Shown piece after piece: positions 50,223 through 59,869 of a stretch of DNA of 64,000 bases (position 1 is the stretch's first letter; every line of letters starts with the position of its first letter). The notes beneath the pieces are model-generated. The model was given only the letters and a program-made list of their open reading frames with translations, ran no database searches and was not told the DNA's origin. A program made the position numbers and the translations under genes. Origin of the DNA: Paratinospora sagittata (lineage: Eukaryota > Streptophyta > Magnoliopsida > Ranunculales > Menispermaceae); contig CM069598.1 in NCBI GenBank assembly GCA_035771175.1, forward strand, positions 16,787,438-16,851,437. Reading direction: 5' to 3'.

Positions 50223-53200
50223 TCATCGTAGGTGATGCCTGCAATGCATAGTAAGTTCAGATATTGATATTCAGAAACAATCCAAATAGAGGGTTGTAGC
50301 TTACCTTAGGGTTTCTTTTGTTCCACGTCGAATTTTACAGCGGATTGTTGGTAGCCCAAGGCGCTGGTGAGCTTCATACCGGTGGCAGCCAGAGAAACCT
50401 GAAGAAATACAAAGGCAATGAAGGATTTTGTAACCAAGTCCATGCGATGGAACCAGAGATGCTAGTACACCAATGGGTGATGAACAATTCAAAAGAAACA
50501 CAAACCATAATATACTCCATCCACCTCAAGGACATCAATCTGCAAGATTTCCACATGAAAAATAAATTGGTTAAAGTGGATTAGTGATTTTAATGAAAGT
50601 GCCAAGAATATTTGAAGAGACATTAGAAATCTCTATGGTAGGCCATGCCACAAAGAGAACAAGAAGAGACCAAAAATAAATACAATGCATAGAACATGAA
50701 AGAGAGGAAGTGCATTACTAGCAAATTTGGTTTTGAAGCATTTATATTAGCAAGAGAGAACTACATCTTCAGAGAATGGTTCTGGAGTTGGGAGACCTAT
50801 GAAATTTTATTCCAAGCATTCCTCCGCATCATCACGACAATTGCCACATCAACCAAACATGAAAGGCTTCATTAAACTCTTGTGCTTTAATTATTCTGTC
50901 ACTCATAACATAACGGACCAACCCATCATCCAAGGAGATGGACAGTTATCTTACTTTCATAAAACATATCCAAATATCCTATATCGACCAAGTAAAATAA
51001 GTCAAAACTAGTCATCATTCGTCACACAATTGGTTATGAAATGCAAGAATATTTATCTAATAATTTCTTTAATCATTCTCATCCTCTAATACAGTAAACT
51101 GTAATCTAAATGCAAACTTAGCCTTTGATAGAGAAGAGTGGAAGAAATTGATTCATGTAGCTAACCCATGTAGTTGGGGAAAAGGCTTTGTTGGGTTGTG
51201 TATCATCCATTATAACAAAAGCAATACCACAGCCACCCTCATGATCTTTTTTTCATCAACACAATTGATTCAATTTCTTCTTCTTATTTTTATAGTCTTT
51301 GTGTCAAAAGAATTTACAGCTCGCTTGTCCCCTTTGATTTGACTATCTTCCAAACCTCCTAAATCCAGTCCAAAGCCTTTTTTGTATGATTCCCTCCGTG
51401 AACAATCACTCATTGTTCATAGTTTTGAAGAATAGCTTTCTCATAATCCTCTTTGAACAAAGCACTGCAGTGGCATCTTCAAGCCTCACCGTATTTTTCC
51501 CATATAGAAATATCAACTACCCTATCATCATAAGCATTTAGAAGTACATGAAGAAACAAAAAGCATGTATCATATTCCTCCATCTTGACACAACCTTGAG
51601 CAACTAATAGAAGATATGATTAATCAAATTCGTGTGTTATAAGAGACTTAACTCCCGCTGTGTTGAGTATATTTGCATATCTTTTGTTTAGCTTGTCTGC
51701 ACTGTCTCACAATAGTAGAAACCACTGTATATCACAAGAAAATCCCGTCACCATACAAAGACAAAACTTTTTCCTTCTCTCTATGAAAGATAGCTGCATA
51801 ATGTTTTACAAGTTTTGTTCACATTGTGTTAAATATATAACCCAAAACCCTATGTAGTATTGAACCACAATGTTGGAATAGCCAAATCAAACAGCTGATA
51901 AACAAGACACAGACCCAACATTTTCATCACCAATAAAGCAATTATTTTCCCAATTGAACCTCATAAAATATAAACCAAATCGGTTACGTAGTATCCTTCT
52001 TCTTTTTTTGCAAGAATGATTACCATGGGATCACTTACCCCGTTTGGTTCAGTAACCAAATTGGTTACCCAGTAGCCTTTGTTTCTTTGCAACATTTTTC
52101 ACCCTATGTAGTACGGAACCAAAACTTTCATATCATAATTTGCAACTAAATCCTGTGAACTATAGTTTGGGAGCACGAGACAGAAGGAAATTTAAAAGGA
52201 AGAACCACAATTTCAAGAAATTATTCTTGATTACAATGCTTAATGACAAACACCTAAAAAAATCAATCATCACCATCATAACATTCCCTGTGTAACATCA
52301 AAATAAGTCTTAGGGCTTGTTTGGTTTGTGATTCAGATATAACTTTTCTATGTCTGAAAATTTGAAAAAATAAACACAACAAAATTACTTACTTGGTTGA
52401 ATCCTTTAGATGTTTAAGTTGTTAAGATAGACAAATGGTAAAACATTAAAAGATAGAAGTAGAAATGAACATATTCGAGAAATAGCAAGAGTAATCCCAA
52501 TTGAAGACAAAATGATAAGTAATAACAGAAATAGAGGAAGACCTAAAATAACATAAAAATAATTAAAAAAAAATTATAATTACTCGTAATTTAAAAGTCA
52601 ACTTAGTCCTTGATCAAGCAGAGTGAAAAAAGCAGATTCATGTAGTCAATCCCATATGAATTAAAAAAAAAAAAAAAAAAAAAGGCTTAGTTGAGTTGGT
52701 CGAATCCTAAAACAGTTTTCAATATTTTTCCCCCAAAAACAAGCTATTTAAATTCACAACATACTAAAAACTTGTTTCCTTAATCTTCTACTTGTTTTAA
52801 TTGTATTTCCAGCAGGACTTGATTTTATCCATAGAATTCCTAGCTAGGGCAACACAAACAACATCTTCAACTAAATCACGTTCTTCTTCTTTTCTTTTTT
52901 TTACAACAATTCAACCAATCAATCAAAAGAGCGAGCAATTTCAATTAGACTTACAGGTACTTGAAGGCCAATTTGTCGAATGCTGTCCATGAGGTCCTTG
53001 ACCTTGTCGGGATCGTTAGCCCTAGTTCGCATCAGCGGCCTCCGTATCTTATCCAGCGGAAGTTCAATAACCACTGGCCCTACCGATTTACTTGATGGAT
53101 TCAATGAAGGAGTAGCAGCCCCTGAAACCCACCACCGAATTAGCGAACAAGAAGATGATGATGATGATGATGATGATAACAAGAACAAAGATCAAATTTC

Positions 53201-53300
53201 AAATCTCAATAATCTCGAAATTCGAACCATTGGACGTAGCTTTAATGGAGAACACCCTGAAGTTGAGATTGTTTGGAAGCTGTAATGGAAGGTTCGCCAT
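50223..53300 (-). CDS. SRX: Sulfiredoxin, plastid-type, complete in five exons
   Basis: Sulfiredoxin reduces the sulfinic acid form of 2-Cys peroxiredoxins using ATP, in plastids and mitochondria. Coding exons on the minus strand are 53300-53228, 53121-52955, 50539-50506, 50398-50305 and 50238-50223 (stop TGA). All introns are GT-AG. The 384 nt give 127 residues, close to the Arabidopsis enzyme. Residues 1-25 (MANLPLQLPNNLNFRVFS...) look like a transit peptide. Then come PVVIELPLDKIRRPLMRTR, KDLMDSIRQIGLQVP, IDVLEVDGVYY, the active-site motif GFSGCHRYEAH with catalytic Cys96, and GLPTIRCKIRRGTKETLRHHLR. Intron 1 (106 nt) carries a GAT repeat and a stop; removing it restores the frame exactly. 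Intron 2 (2.4 kb) holds RTE remnants. A CT-rich tract (about 53318-53338) lies just upstream of the ATG. The exon 1 donor, GTTCGA, is weak; the rest is firm. Confidence 0.92.
51020..51220 (+). mobile_element. RTE LINE 3' tail in SRX intron 2
   Basis: The frame FDREEWKKLIHVANPCSWGK followed by GGCTTTGTTGGGTTG is the characteristic end of plant RTE elements (last residues of ORF2, then a TTG-rich tail). Confidence 0.6.
52420..52710 (+). mobile_element. Second RTE LINE 3' tail in SRX intron 2
   Basis: RNRGRPKIT-like coding sequence (about 52520), then GATCAAGCAGAGTGAAAAAAGCAGATTC-type tail words, an A-tract of more than 20 and GGCTTAGTTGAGTTGG. Same strand as the copy at 51.1 kb and more AT-decayed. 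Confidence 0.55.
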
Positions 53301-53613
53301 CTTTAGACAAAAACCATGCGAGAGAGAGAGAGAGAACAGAGTTTTGGGATTTTGAACTTGGTACCACCTGGTTGAATCAGCCCGGTTCCCACGTATGCTC
53401 GTGTATGAAAACATTTAAGAGAGACTAGATTTAAGAGAGATTCGACGCCAGTGTAAAAAAATAGTGTTAACACTCAATCTATGTATAATAGTACTCTACC
53501 TAATTAAAGAGTAGTAATTAATCTCGTATTCGAAAGAAGTAAATTGTCGTGGTGCCTTTTGACGACAAAACCATGATTTCGTAAGCTTGCTAACAATAAG
53601 GAGAGCAAATAGG
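53301..53613 (-). promoter_or_regulatory. SRX upstream region, 314 bp between ATG and copia insertion
   Basis: Holds the 5' leader of the sulfiredoxin gene with a CT-rich tract. It must contain the native proximal promoter, if that is intact, because the copia target duplication starts at 53614. No confident TATA box is assigned. Confidence 0.4.
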
Positions 53614-53618
53614 AAATA

Positions 53619-53834
53619 TATCAATTTTGTATCAACAGCTTCATGATTTTATTAATATGAAGAGATCTATATATATTATAAGAGACCTAACGAATTCCAT
53701 CAATCAAGGAATATATATGGAAATAATACAATACCAACAATCAAGGAATGTATATGGAAATAATATAATACGAAATCAGAAAATAATATAACAAGGAATT
53801 TGTGATGAAGTAGAAGTCTCGGTAGTTTCCAATA
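53619..53834 (-). repeat. 3' LTR of copia element upstream of SRX
   Basis: 216 bp, from TATTGGAAAC to AAATTGATA on the minus strand. It contains a duplicated ATCAAGGAAT...ATATGGAAATAATA motif. Confidence 0.85.
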
Positions 53835-54350
53835 CGCCCCCTCACAAGTTCGAGCATGGAGATTGCGAATGGCCAACTTGCTAACCAAGAACTGAAATTG
53901 TTGCTTGCCCAAGACCTTAGTGAAGAGATCAACGAGCTGATTTTGAGAAGCAATAGAGCGACTAACAAGTAAACCTTGTTGAATACAATCACAAACGAAA
54001 TGGCAATCAATTTCAATGTGCTTTGTTCGTTCATGATAGACGAGGTTGTTAGCAAAATGCATAGTAGCCTGGTTGTCGCAATAGAGTTGTATAAGAGAAA
54101 AATGAGACATGGTCAAATCAGAAAGCAATTGTCGTAACCAAATCAATTCACAAGTAGTTGTAGCCATGGAACGATATTCAGCCTTAACAAAAGAGCGAGA
54201 AACAGTAATTTGTTTCTTGCTTTTCCAAGAAATAGGGGAATGTCTGAGAAAAATGAAGAAACCACTGAGGGAATACCAAGTAAGAGGACAACTAGCCCAG
54301 TCAGAGTCACAGTATGTTGTAAGGGAAAGATCACTAGCGGAAGATTAGAA
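53700..54350 (-). pseudogene. copia RNase H region
   Basis: Minus-strand frames give SDWASCPL, SWKSKKQITVSRSFVKAEYR, CELIWLRQLLSDL, LYCDNQATMHFANNLVYHER and TKHIEIDCHFVCDCIQQGLL, ending LVDLFTKVLG. The sequence reaches the polypurine tract at 53835-53846. Frames are interrupted near 54170. Confidence 0.85.
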
Positions 54351-54641
54351 AATTCCTTGACTCGGTGCTAGTTTGAGATATTGAAATATCCGTAAGGCAG
54401 CTTGCCAATGTCCTTGATGAGGTTGATTCATAAACTAAGACAAAATATGCACCGATTAACAAATGTCTGGTCTAGTTATTGTCAAATATCTCAAGCGCCC
54501 AACAAAGCGACGATAGGGACCGAGATCATCAAGGAAGTGGTTGTCATCGAGAGCCAACTTATGGTTCTGTTCAATGGGAAAATGACAAGGCTTGGAAGCA
54601 AGCATACTTATCTCTTGTAAGATGTCCAATGTATATTTCCG

Positions 54642-55260
54642 CTAAGATAGAACTATACCTTCAGGAGAGCGAGCAACTTCGAGACCAAGAAAATATTTGA
54701 TAGTACCAAAATCTTTGATGGGAAACCAAGCCTCCAGATAGCGTTTGAGAGCATCAAGGAGTAAGGTGTCATTTGTGGCGATAGCAACACCATCCACATA
54801 AACAAGAATGGCAATAAAGGAAGTTCGCTTGCGATATAAGAACAAAGAACCGTTGGCTTTGAATTGAATAAAACCAAAATGAAGAATGGCGATAGAAAAT
54901 TTGCGAACCATTGCCTAGAAGCCTGCCTTAAACCATACAAAGACTTGCGAAGGCAGCACACACGATCATCACCAGGAAATAAATAACCAGGTGGAGGCTT
55001 CATCTAAGTCACCATGAAGAAATGCATTGTGTGGGTCAAGTTGATGAAGAGTCCAATGTTTAGTCGTAACAACTGCTAAAAGAGTGCGAACGGTGGTAAG
55101 TTTAGCAACTGGTGTGAAGGTCTCAATATAGTCTAGACCTTCCACCTGAGTATATCCCTTAGCCACAAGACGTGCCTTGTACCGTTCGATTGTTCCATCA
55201 AAATAATATTTAATTTTGTACACTCATTTACATTCAATGGCTTTCTTTCCCAGGGGCAAT
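54642..55260 (-). pseudogene. copia reverse transcriptase fragments
   Basis: [38 protein letters not shown] and [12 protein letters not shown] lie at 55223-54969. VCCLRKSLYGLRQASRQW follows, and the catalytic segment FIAILVYVDGVAIATN lies at 54911-54642. The usual YVDD reads YVDG, so a catalytic Asp is lost. Confidence 0.85.
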
Positions 55261-55569
55261 TTCCCTAGCTTCCACGTTTGATTCTTGTCAAGTGCTTCGA
55301 GTTCACTTTGCATTGTTGCCTGCCATCGAGTATCAGTAATGGCATGTGAATAAGATGTAGGCTCATCATTTTGAGTGATGACTACAAGGTAACAAGTATG
55401 GGGTGACGAGAATTTAGAATAAGAAAGGTAATGAGGTAAAAGATAAGAAGTACCTGAGGAAACTACCTTGGAATGGATGCGGGATTAACCTTTATTATTT
55501 CCTGGCAAATTAACATGGAAATCGATGAGATAAGCCGAAGGCTTCCTACTTCAAGTGGGGCAAGTTGAT

Positions 55570-57060
55570 TCAGTAGGAATTTCTAGTGCTTGACCAACAA
55601 TGAGCCGGCTGTCTCAATGGAGTTAGGTTCAGACACATTATTCGTCTTTGTGTCTTCAAGGGTATGTGCAGTTGAATTGAGAGATTGAGTGAGGTTGTGT
55701 GCATCTTGTACATCTGGCTCCATGATGGGTAACGGGATAGGTGTAGGGGGGATGGTTCTTGAGTTGTCTCTAATGTGTGTGGTTGAGCATGAAAAAGGAA
55801 GATATTTTCATAAAACATGACATTGCAAGAAACAAAGGTTTTGTGGGTTTTCAAGTCATGAACTTTATATCCCTTTTGACCATAGGGATAGCCAACAAAG
55901 ATGCAAAGTGTGGCATGCTCATTGAATTTATCTTTACACCTTAAAATAACAGAGACATAATAAAGACATCCAAACACTCGAAGATGAAGGTAATTAGATT
56001 TGTGAGAAAACAAGACTTCATATTAACTCCTTCCAGATAAGAGAGGGGTGGGAGTATAGTTAATCAAATATGTTGTTGTTGGGATACATTCACCCCAAAA
56101 TTTAATGGATAATCATGCTTGAAATCTTAAGGCCCTTGCAACTTCAAGAAGGTGTCTTTGTTTGTGTTTTACAACCCCATTTTGTTGAGGTGTAGAAACA
56201 CAAGAAAATTGACTAAGAATCTCATTTTGTTGACAAAAATGTTGGAATTTATGGGTGGAAAAATCTGTCCCATTATCACTGCGAATATGTTTGACATGAA
56301 AATTAAATTGTCTATATACCATGGAAACAAAGGATGTTAATAAAGAATGAACCTCAGTTTTGTTTTTTATCAAATAAACCCATGTAGTTCTAGTAAAATC
56401 ATCAACAATACTTAAGAAGTAATGAGCACCAGACAATGAGGGAGTTTGACAAGGACCCCGAACATCATAATGAATTAAGTCAAAAGCATGTTGGGTTTTA
56501 ATAGAGCTAATAAGAAAAGGGTGACGGACTTGCTTAGCTCGATGGCAAATATCACAACATTTATGAACATTCTTCACACTTTGAAAATTCAAACTATCAA
56601 TGAAAGACATTCTATCAAAAGATAAATGACCAAGTCATTGGTGCCATAGAACAAACCCAGTATGATGAGCAGAATTTGCTAAAGCCATGGAGACATTGAT
56701 TGTTCTAAAATAATAAAGACCATCTCTAAGTTCACCCATGCCAATCAGCTTCCTCGTGGCTAGGTCCTGTAAGACACAAAATGAGGGGAAAAAATGAGCG
56801 GCACAATTCAAAAATTTGGTTAGTTTGCTTATGGAAATAAGATTACAAGAAAAGGAAGGTTTATAAAGAACATGAGTTAATTTGATATGAGAATCAATGG
56901 TAACATTGTCATATGACTTGATTGGAACAGAGGAACCATATGGGATTTTAATTGGAGAATTGAAAGCGATACTTCTTTCATCACACAAGATATTCTTTTA
57001 GCAAGTCATACGATCGGTGGCACCTGAATCAAGAATCCATTAAATTTCATCATTGGGTAG
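55570..57060 (-). pseudogene. copia protease and integrase fragments
   Basis: A protease site with WILDSGATDR lies near 57030, followed by LTHVLYKPSFSCNLISISKL. Integrase has CCDICHRAKQVRHPF, FDLIHYDVRGPCQ, HIRSDNGTDFS and TPQQNGVVKHKQRHLLEVA (56610-56113). The position of the catalytic Glu holds Lys (GVVK). The C-terminal part LRVFGCLYYVSV continues at 56013-55570. Confidence 0.87.
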
Positions 57061-57159
57061 AGAAACTGTCTTACCAGCAAAGTTAGCAATTGGGTTAATG
57101 CTATGAGCCTTCTAGAGATTAGTAGACACGAGTTGTGTGTATTGTTCCTTGGAGAAATG

Positions 57160-58145
57160 TCATCATATCACTTATATATATTGTATGTTGATAGCATGAA
57201 TGTGTTCTAATGTTTTGAATGATGCATTGATTTGAGAAAACCTTATGACTTTGGTTTGGCCCATCTATCCGGTTAATAGGGGGACTTAACTTTGTCATAG
57301 GAGGGTTTTAAAAAAAGGAAATGATTGGGGTCAACGGTACGGTGAAATAGACGTGCACTAGTAACCCCAAATAAACATGATTGGGGTCAACGGTACGGTG
57401 AAATGGACATGACTAGTAACCCCAATGCATGTGGAATGTGGATCTAAATTGATAAGCTTTTACTTGCATCGAACTTATTATAAATGTTTGATATCTATAT
57501 GTTATGAGCTTTTAATCATGCTACACATTGACATGCATACATAATGTTTATTGATGAGTATTGATAGCATATTTGAATTCTATTCACTGGGCACCATTGA
57601 CTCACCCTCATTTTCCTCTTTCAGGTCCTTCTGTCCCGAATAAGGGCAAAAGAGTAGTCATATCTTGAGGGTCTTGCCTGCGAGAGAATCCAAGGCCTCG
57701 ATGTGAGTTGAGAGGCATTTTGATTGAACTGTGTTTTAAATTATGAAGTATTATATTTTGGATTATGTAATTATAACACTTACCACATTGTAGTATGGGT
57801 GAGTTAGGACTTGTTAGATAGACCTTGTGGGCATATGACGTTTTTTATTTGTACCCACAATTTTGGACTTTATGTGTATATCAATTTTAATGGACTGTAG
57901 AGATTATAATTTTATTTATGGTTCATTTTTATGGATTATCTCTTGTCTTGGATGATTAATACGGTTGGTAGTTTTGTTTAGTAACTTTTGATATTATGTT
58001 GTTGTTTGAGATAAGGCTCGTAGGGTCTCAACCACGTCACGGGAGTTGAGGAGTGGTCGGAGATGCCTACGTCGGGCGTCTCGTCCCGGCATTCCGCACG
58101 TCATTCCCTGCGGGGTTGGTGGTCCGAGGTGCGGGGTCGCCACAA
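57160..58145 (+). mobile_element. LTR-like insertion inside the copia element
   Basis: Foreign to copia coding sequence, since GAG stops at 58146 and protease-side sequence resumes at about 57155. Its last 130 bp (GTAGGGTCTCAACCA... CCCCGGCATT/CCCGGCATT... GGGGTCGCCACA) match the end of the solo LTR at 12160-12696. It also contains two 56-bp tandem units at 57321-57432. No target duplication was found, so the borders are approximate. Confidence 0.6.
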
Positions 58146-58866
58146 TGTAATTCAAAACATGTATCCTTCGTGTGCTTAATTTTCTTGCAATGATCGCAAT
58201 ACAGCTTTGAAGTATCACGATTTCCTGTTACTGCACGAGAACCAGTCGATTTTGGATTACCACTAAATGTAACAAAAGTGGTAGCTTCAACGATAGATAT
58301 GCCTTTTGATGTCGTAACTTGTTGTTGTCTTTCTTCTTGCGAAACAAGTGCACGTGCTCGTGCTAGAGAAGGTAGCAGATCAATGTTCAAAATTTGAGAA
58401 CACACTACATTATACTTTTCGTGTAATCCCATCGAGAATTGATGAACCATCTCTTTTTCTTTGTCAATTGCGATAGCCTTGGCCGCTCCACATGTCCATG
58501 ATGGAATTTGAGAATAAGTGTTATACTCATCCCAAAGTCCTTTTAATTTTATGTAATACACGACCATTGACATGTCCCTTTGCTGTGTATTCACAGTATA
58601 TGTCTTCAATTGATGTACACGCAGAGCATTCCCTTATGAAAGCATTCTTCCAAATCAGTCCACATCTCCTTTGCAGTATTGAAGTATGCGACACTATCAT
58701 GAAGAGATGGATGAAGATAATTGAATATCTATGAGATAACCATGGAATTGTTCTTAATCCAGGCTGCAACATTTGGTGAATTAGGTGTCAAGCGAGGTAG
58801 AGTCCCATCGACAAAACCAAATTTATTTTTAGCCAATAATGCATTGGTCATGGCGCTCTTCGCCAT
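58146..58866 (-). pseudogene. copia GAG
   Basis: Starts at ATG 58866 (MAKSAMTNALLAKNKFGFVD) with GTLPRLTPNSPNVAAWIKNN. It shifts frame around 58620-58700, then reads YYIKLKGLWDEYNTYSQIPS, KEKEMVHQFSMGLHEKYNVV and the zinc knuckle CDHCKKIKHTKDTC. It is cut directly after FELH by the LTR-like insertion. Confidence 0.85.
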
Positions 58867-59061
58867 GTTGAATAATTTTCTTCTTTGAGAAGACACGAAA
58901 CCAGGGTTATGCCTGGGTTATCATATGGATGTAGTGTGTGTGGAGAGGATAAATCATATGTGTTTTGAATGGAGTTTGGTTGGTTAATTGAGTGTTTGCA
59001 AGTGTAGAGTTTTGGCTAGTTTTTCCAGCCATGGTGAATAAAAAGAAACCCTAGTCAATCT

Positions 59062-59073
59062 TCTCTGCTACCA
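59062..59073 (-). other. Primer binding site of copia element
   Basis: On the minus strand TGGTAGCAGAGA follows the LTR, differing slightly from the initiator tRNA-Met site TGGTATCAGAGC. Confidence 0.75.
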
Positions 59074-59222
59074 TATCAATTTTGTATCAATAGCTTCATG
59101 ATTTTATTAATATGAAGAGATCTACATATATTTAATACGAGACATAACAAATCTCATCAATCAAGGAATATATATATATATATATATATGGAAATAATAT
59201 AATACCACAATAGTTTCTAATA
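59074..59222 (-). repeat. 5' LTR of copia element upstream of SRX, shortened
   Basis: 149 bp against 216 bp for its partner. The loss is one internal block of about 67 bp near the TATTAGAAAC end. A (TA)n microsatellite has expanded at 59169-59189. Confidence 0.83.
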
Positions 59223-59227
59223 AAATA

Positions 59228-59815
59228 CCTTGACAATAAGAAAGGCACGGAGTTACACTGGGTACTAGAGTTTGTTGGGGCAACAATTATTCTAATGGAG
59301 AGAAAATAGAAGAAAATTTGATTATATATTGACTTTAAAGCATGTCTTAAAAGACATTGTCTTTTTTAAATAATATTTCTTCCTTTTTAATAGAACCAAA
59401 AGAACACAGGTACGTAAGAAATCATCTTTTGGATTTAATGAAGCCTCGTTCAACACAGTATTGGGTATGGATTGTGTTCACTCCAACTCAACCAAGACTA
59501 AAATTACAATGGGATGATGTCAAGCGAAAAAAATAAAGCTAAAAGAATAAATCACTTTATTGTAATTGGAATGATTGGAAATGAGAATTTGGACCACTAT
59601 TTATAATTTTCTTCTTGTCCACTTGGTGAATAGACATGCCTTTTTTTTTTTTTTTTTTTTTTTTGGTTTGGTTTTTCAAGCTGAAAATGGTTTGATTCTA
59701 GGTTTATTTCTGGTTCTGAATAGAGAGGAGCAATTTTTTTTAATTTTTTTTTTTTTTTGTTTTTTGGGAAGAACCGAGGTGAGGTGGACTCAGAAGCTTA
59801 GCTCTTATAGTCACT
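59228..59815. other. Region between copia element and intact L1
   Basis: No gene seen. Two long T-runs (59641-59664 and about 59737-59759) may be A-tails of minus-strand retroelement remnants. AGAAGCTTAGCTCTT occurs twice, at about 59790 and 59851. Confidence 0.4.
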
Positions 59816-59869
59816 TTTTTAAAAGGTGACTCTTAGAACCGTACTTCGCAGAAGCTTAGCTCTTGAACG

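Larger units (their letters stand above)
53619..59222 (-). mobile_element. Ty1/copia LTR retrotransposon, decayed, upstream of SRX
   Basis: LTRs at 59074-59222 (5', shortened) and 53619-53834 (3') and the 5-bp duplication AAATA (53614-53618, 59223-59227) define it. The primer site tggtagcagaga abuts the 5' LTR and a GAGGGGGCG tract abuts the 3' LTR. The LTRs start and end TA...TA rather than TG...CA. Internal order on the minus strand is GAG, protease, integrase, RT, RNase H, all broken. A segment of about 1 kb resembling an LTR interrupts it between GAG and protease. Confidence 0.9.

Noticed and set aside
52919..53188. Poly-serine N-terminus for sulfiredoxin read straight through
   Set aside because: It is translation of the (GAT)n repeat in intron 1 and lacks an ATG. 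Splicing 53228 to 53121 gives a proper transit peptide and restores the frame.
58067..58609. GAG continuing as HCGDPAPRTTNPAGNDVRNAG after the zinc knuckle
   Set aside because: Residues after FELH are translation of the inserted LTR-like segment, not GAG.
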